Below are positions 5,439 to 7,399 of a DNA stretch of 7,399 nt, in pieces. The DNA comes from Patescibacteria group bacterium (GTDB taxonomy: Bacteria > Patescibacteriota > Minisyncoccia > Phycocordibacterales > UBA6065), in NCBI GenBank assembly GCA_028866595.1, contig JAGWHV010000040.1:1-7399 (forward strand), given 5' to 3'. Made by a program: the position numbers and the translations under genes. The notes under the pieces are model-generated. The model was not told where the DNA came from. It worked only from the letters and a program-made list of their open reading frames with translations, and searched no databases. Each line of letters begins with the position of its first letter. Position 1 is the stretch's first letter.

Positions 5439-5485
5439 GTACGTCAGCCTAGATCTGCGCGCGAGATTGGCAGGTCCAGACGTAC
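5439..5485 (-). promoter_or_regulatory. Stem-loop in the tuf leader
   Basis: GTACGTC (5485-5479 on the minus strand) can pair with GACGTAC (5445-5439), enclosing a smaller ATCT/AGAT hairpin with a possible GCC/GGC pairing. The element ends 14 nt before the tuf ATG. A separate perfect palindrome, GGCGATCGCC, lies upstream at 5528-5537 in the same leader. A roughly 158-nt leader is long for tuf and may carry control, but this is inferred only from base pairing. Confidence 0.4.
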
Positions 5486-5588
5486 GTACGAAATGAATGT
5501 TCTAAGTTTGATAATCTTTTTTTCAATGGCGATCGCCGGTTTTGGCCTGCGTCGCAATCGAAAAAAGCGCGCAAAATGCGTGGAGTCC

Positions 5589-5616
5589 ATCATAGCAAAG
5601 AGACATAAGAAGTCAA
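5589..5616 (-). promoter_or_regulatory. Strong promoter for tuf-rpsJ
   Basis: On the minus strand TTGACT (5616-5611) and TATGAT (5594-5589) each match the sigma-70 consensus at 5 of 6 positions, with a 16-nt spacer. TGC just before the -10 makes an extended -10. Transcription should start near 5582. It lies just downstream of the terminator at 5649-5685, as expected for a fresh transcription unit. Confidence 0.8.
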
Positions 5617-5648
5617 ACCGTTTTTAGCTGTACGATAAGGATGCGTGG

Positions 5649-5685
5649 AAAAAAAACCGCCCGCTCGCTTCACGCGAGCAGGCGG
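5649..5685 (-). terminator. Intrinsic terminator of the secreted-protein gene
   Basis: On the minus strand a GC-rich hairpin pairs 5657-5668 with 5674-5685, with one C-A mismatch and a 5-nt loop. It is followed by eight U residues (5656-5649). It starts 11 nt after the stop codon of the gene at 5697-6722 and insulates the tuf promoter. Confidence 0.92.
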
Positions 5686-5696
5686 CCTATGGCATG

Positions 5697-6722
5697 TCAC
5701 TGCGTCCTCATGTCGGCAAGATAGACTTCCGACATGATCTGCCCCTGCCCCGACGTCTGGACAGTGTACGCTCCAGGGCTTAGGTAGAAAACTTCGGCCG
5801 CATCGCCAGATCCGGTGATGAGGGGAAACGCCCCCGTATAGGCCTCAGCGAGAGATACGCTCCACCCGCTGATGACATCGCTTGACCAACCTGAAGGAGC
5901 GTTGCCGACGACATCACCGGCTCCGTCATAGAGCGTGAACGACGGGTTCGGAGCGAAGCCGGTCACCCCGAACTTTCCAAGGGTCGGACCGACGGCACGG
6001 ATCAGCACTGCCGCGAGAGCGAGGGAATCATCGGAGGTAACGACGAAGCCTGTGACATTTCCCCTCGCCGATGAGTTGATGATCCTGACATGCAAGGGCG
6101 CCGAAGCGGACACCACCTGTACAGGGATCGACGCTCCAACGCCTGGCCCGTTGACCGTGAGCGAGCTGAAGTTCCCTTGGACGCCGAGAGATGTCATCTC
6201 GAGGGCCGCGAACACGGACGAGTGCTCATCGCTTTGGAGACCGAAATCGGCGCGGACCACGAATCGGTGCGTCTCTCCTGGCTGGAGAGTGTACGCATAC
6301 GAGACTTGGTGAGCAGAGCCAGGGTCCTCGTATATAACGCTCGCGCCATTGACAGCCTCAATCGAGACGTATGTGATCGGCGCCGAGACCGCGAATCCGA
6401 TCGAAGTGATCGGGACAGCCATGGCGTTCGGATTGTTAATGTCGTAGGCCACGAATGGCGCCTTGATATACCCGAACCGCCAGGTGCTTATCCCTGGACT
6501 GCTGTCGATCGAGACGTTGAGCGTGATCGCCTGCGGCGCCGAAGCGACGACGTGCGGACGCGCTTCATCGGCTCGGCCGCCCGTGATCCGAGTCGCCGGG
6601 GACACGATGCAGCCCCTGATCTGTTCGCGAGGGAGAAGATCGGGAATGCTGTCCGACGCTCCCGACGCGACTGATACCGTGAGCGCGAACGCCCACAGGG
6701 TGATATAGCGATTTGTCTTCAT
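5697..6722 (-). CDS. Secreted beta-rich protein with a Verrucomicrobia-type C-terminal domain
   Basis: A 341-residue exported protein of unknown function. The start is the ATG at 6722. It is followed by a clear signal peptide (MKTNRYITLWAFALTVSVAS), probably cleaved after SGA near residue 22. The in-frame ATG at 6806 would add 28 residues that run across the predicted promoter. Residues about 60-208 are rich in short beta-strand patterns (SIGFAVSAPITYVSIEAV, YAYTLQPGETHRFVVRADF) with no cysteine pairs. The C-terminal part (about 209-341) contains VLIRAVGPTLGKFGVTGF, SFTLYDGAGDVV, TGAFPL and LSPGAYTVQTSGQG. This pattern (RAVGPTL, FGV.G, a TLYD-like strand, PGAYT.Q.SG) recurs in exported and autotransporter-like proteins of Verrucomicrobia and relatives. 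I see no lipobox, transmembrane anchor or catalytic motif. The gene is monocistronic, with its own promoter and a strong terminator. Confidence 0.85.
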   Translation of the reverse strand: MKTNRYITLWAFALTVSVASGASDSIPDLLPREQIRGCIVSPATRITGGRADEARPHVVASAPQAITLNVSIDSSPGISTWRFGYIKAPFVAYDINNPNAMAVPITSIGFAVSAPITYVSIEAVNGASVIYEDPGSAHQVSYAYTLQPGETHRFVVRADFGLQSDEHSSVFAALEMTSLGVQGNFSSLTVNGPGVGASIPVQVVSASAPLHVRIINSSARGNVTGFVVTSDDSLALAAVLIRAVGPTLGKFGVTGFAPNPSFTLYDGAGDVVGNAPSGWSSDVISGWSVSLAEAYTGAFPLITGSGDAAEVFYLSPGAYTVQTSGQGQIMSEVYLADMRTQ

Positions 6723-6743
6723 AAAGATCGTAATTGCGGAAGG

Positions 6744-6764
6744 CCGCGAGAGTTCGCGGTTTTT
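6744..6764. other. Hairpin in the leader of the secreted-protein gene
   Basis: A perfect 6-bp stem (6744-6749 with 6754-6759) with a 4-nt loop. The T-run lies on its plus-strand side (6760-6764), so it would terminate plus-strand transcription. On the minus strand it is just a stem-loop 22 nt before the start codon. It could block antisense transcription or structure the leader, and I cannot tell which. Confidence 0.35.
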
Positions 6765-6773
6765 CGATTGGAA

Positions 6774-6800
6774 TCTATAATATTTTTGAGAGAGAGTCAA
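6774..6800 (-). promoter_or_regulatory. Predicted promoter of the secreted-protein gene
   Basis: On the minus strand TTGACT (6800-6795) is followed after 15 nt by TATAGA (6779-6774) in an AT-rich stretch. A 17-nt alternative, TAGATT, overlaps it. It lies between the right end of element B and the gene, so the insertion sits just upstream of the promoter without breaking it. Confidence 0.5.
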
Positions 6801-6826
6801 CAGCATCTTTCAACGAATGACCTCCT

Positions 6827-6845
6827 CCCCGGGCGATGCCCGGGG
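6827..6845 (-). repeat. Right-end hairpin of element B
   Basis: A perfect 8-bp stem (6827-6834 with 6838-6845) closed by a tight 3-nt loop, preceded on the minus strand by GGAAA. It lies 21 nt beyond the tnpA stop codon. The stem arms are identical to the outer arms of the left-end hairpin. Confidence 0.75.
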
Positions 6846-6866
6846 TTTCCTTTGGCGGCATGAGGA

Positions 6867-7295
6867 CTAGAACAGGCGGGATTTCTGAGGTACATCCTTC
6901 TTGCCTTGCCACTCGATGTATCGTCTCACTTTGTCTTCATTGAGTCCCACGGTCGATGAGAAATATCCGACGCTCCAGACGCCGTCTCGTTCGAGATATA
7001 TCTCGCGTATGTATTTGAATTTTGAACGTAGGTGTTTGCTTGCCTCTTTCTTGAGCATTCCGACAGCATCTGAAACGGCGATGTTGGGCGGTATCTCGAT
7101 CTGGACGTGGACATGGTCATCGTCGACATTCATCTCATGGATATAGAGCGTCGGATATTTCTTGAGGGTGGTATAGAAGGAGCGTTTGAGTTCGATGAAA
7201 ACGTATGGTTTCAATATCTTCCTGCGATATTTAGTGCCCCATACAACGTGGTATTGGTGCTGATATACCGAGTGGGATAGCGAGCGAGTCCTCAT
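6867..7295 (-). CDS. tnpA: IS200/IS605-family TnpA, Y1 HUH transposase (element B)
   Basis: A single-strand DNA transposase of 142 residues. The HUH pair is H61-V-H63 in DDDHVHVQIEIPP. The likely catalytic tyrosine is Y126 in VRRYIEWQGKKD, after VGYFSSTVGL. The first strand YQHQYHVVWGTKYRRKIL is typical of Y1_Tnp. The ATG at 7295 fits the family length. An open frame continues upstream to a TTG at 7364, but that part would translate the hairpin at 7305-7326 and run into the left-end structure, so I reject it. The sequence is clearly different from the element A transposase, so the two belong to separate subgroups. No Shine-Dalgarno is visible (CTAGGTACC before ATG), and no promoter can be assigned inside the window. 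Confidence 0.9.
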   Translation of the reverse strand: MRTRSLSHSVYQHQYHVVWGTKYRRKILKPYVFIELKRSFYTTLKKYPTLYIHEMNVDDDHVHVQIEIPPNIAVSDAVGMLKKEASKHLRSKFKYIREIYLERDGVWSVGYFSSTVGLNEDKVRRYIEWQGKKDVPQKSRLF

Positions 7296-7304
7296 GGTAC
7301 CTAG

Positions 7305-7326
7305 CGTCGCATGGGTACATGCGACG
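7305..7326 (-). promoter_or_regulatory. Stem-loop just upstream of tnpA in element B
   Basis: A perfect 9-bp stem (7305-7313 with 7318-7326) with a 4-nt loop, ending 9 nt before the tnpA ATG. In IS200 a stem-loop near the tnpA start represses translation of the transposase. A similar role here is inferred from position only. Confidence 0.55.
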
Positions 7327-7343
7327 TGCAAGGATCCATTCAT

Positions 7344-7381
7344 CCCCGGGCGTCGGAAGCCCAAGTCTTCCTTGCCCGGGG
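7344..7381 (-). repeat. Left-end hairpin of element B, with nested inner stem
   Basis: An 8-bp outer stem (7344-7351 with 7374-7381) encloses a 5-bp inner stem (7355-7359 with 7367-7371) with a 7-nt loop and small internal bulges. The outer arms equal those of the right-end hairpin, but the right end lacks the inner stem. Confidence 0.7.
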
Positions 7382-7399
7382 TTTCCTGGTATAGAAAAA

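Larger units (their letters stand above)
6815..7393 (-). mobile_element. IS200-type insertion sequence (element B), ends approximate
   Basis: One Y1 transposase gene lies between two related hairpins in the same orientation (6827-6845 right, 7344-7381 left). Both begin on the minus strand with the identical 13-mer GGAAACCCCGGGC and share the returning arm GCCCGGGG. No tnpB is present. Unlike element A, no identical pentanucleotide marks both boundaries. The ends given use TTC-containing sites near 6815 and 7394, which could pair with the GAA at the hairpin feet. The left end lies within 10 nt of the window edge. Confidence 0.65.

Noticed and set aside
3952..5496. 514-codon open frame on the plus strand, antisense to tuf and rpsJ
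   Set aside because: It is a mirror frame of strongly codon-biased tuf. The translation is rich in Asp, Arg, Val and His with no domain, and EF-Tu on the other strand is certain.
5425..5696. tRNA or other RNA gene in the tuf upstream region
   Set aside because: No cloverleaf arms or T-loop sequence were found. The region is accounted for by a terminator, a promoter and the tuf leader.
6723..6806. N-terminal extension of the secreted-protein gene to the ATG at 6806
   Set aside because: It would place the signal peptide internally and translate the predicted promoter.
14..7381. CRISPR array or omega-RNA/TnpB system suggested by the repeated hairpins
   Set aside because: The hairpins are the ends of two IS200-type elements. 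There are no regularly spaced repeats and no tnpB, iscB or cas gene.

Overview
This window most likely comes from a bacterium of the Patescibacteria/CPR radiation, probably Parcubacteria-like. That placement is an inference. It rests on the EF-Tu sequence with its unusual switch I, the Lys/Ala-rich N-terminal extensions on S10 and L23, the absence of Shine-Dalgarno sequences before the ribosomal genes, and a split S10 operon. Every convincing gene lies on the minus strand, so gene order is described below from high to low coordinates.

Region 1 (about 6815-7393) is a small IS200-type element (element B). It has one Y1/HUH transposase gene, matching hairpins at both ends and an extra hairpin just upstream of tnpA. 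Region 2 (5697-6806) is a single gene for a secreted protein with a signal peptide and a C-terminal beta-rich domain like those of Verrucomicrobia exported proteins. It has its own promoter and a strong intrinsic terminator. Region 3 (3803-5616) is a tuf-rpsJ transcription unit: a very good extended -10 promoter, a leader of about 158 nt with a stem-loop, EF-Tu, then S10 after only 3 nt, then a symmetric terminator.

Region 4 (3343-3800) is a small gene between S10 and L3, where most bacteria run straight from rpsJ into rplC. It encodes a membrane-anchored zinc-ribbon protein of unknown function and is isolated by terminators on both sides. Region 5 (540-3325) is rplC-rplD-rplW-rplB with its own predicted promoter and a leader of about 93 nt containing a terminator-like hairpin. 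Region 6 (6-531) is a second, different IS200-type element (element A). It is inserted at a TTGAC site 3 nt after the rplB stop codon, in the same orientation as the operon. The usual continuation (rpsS, rplV, rpsC) is not seen before the window ends.

The tuf, rpsJ, rplC, rplD, rplW and rplB products all serve translation: tRNA delivery and the structure of the 30S and 50S subunits. The two transposases are autonomous single-strand mobile elements. No CRISPR array, tRNA, rRNA or defence system was found. The most interesting items are the EF-Tu switch I change, the zinc-ribbon gene inside the S10 cluster, the well-defined ends of element A, and the candidate regulatory leaders of tuf and rplC.
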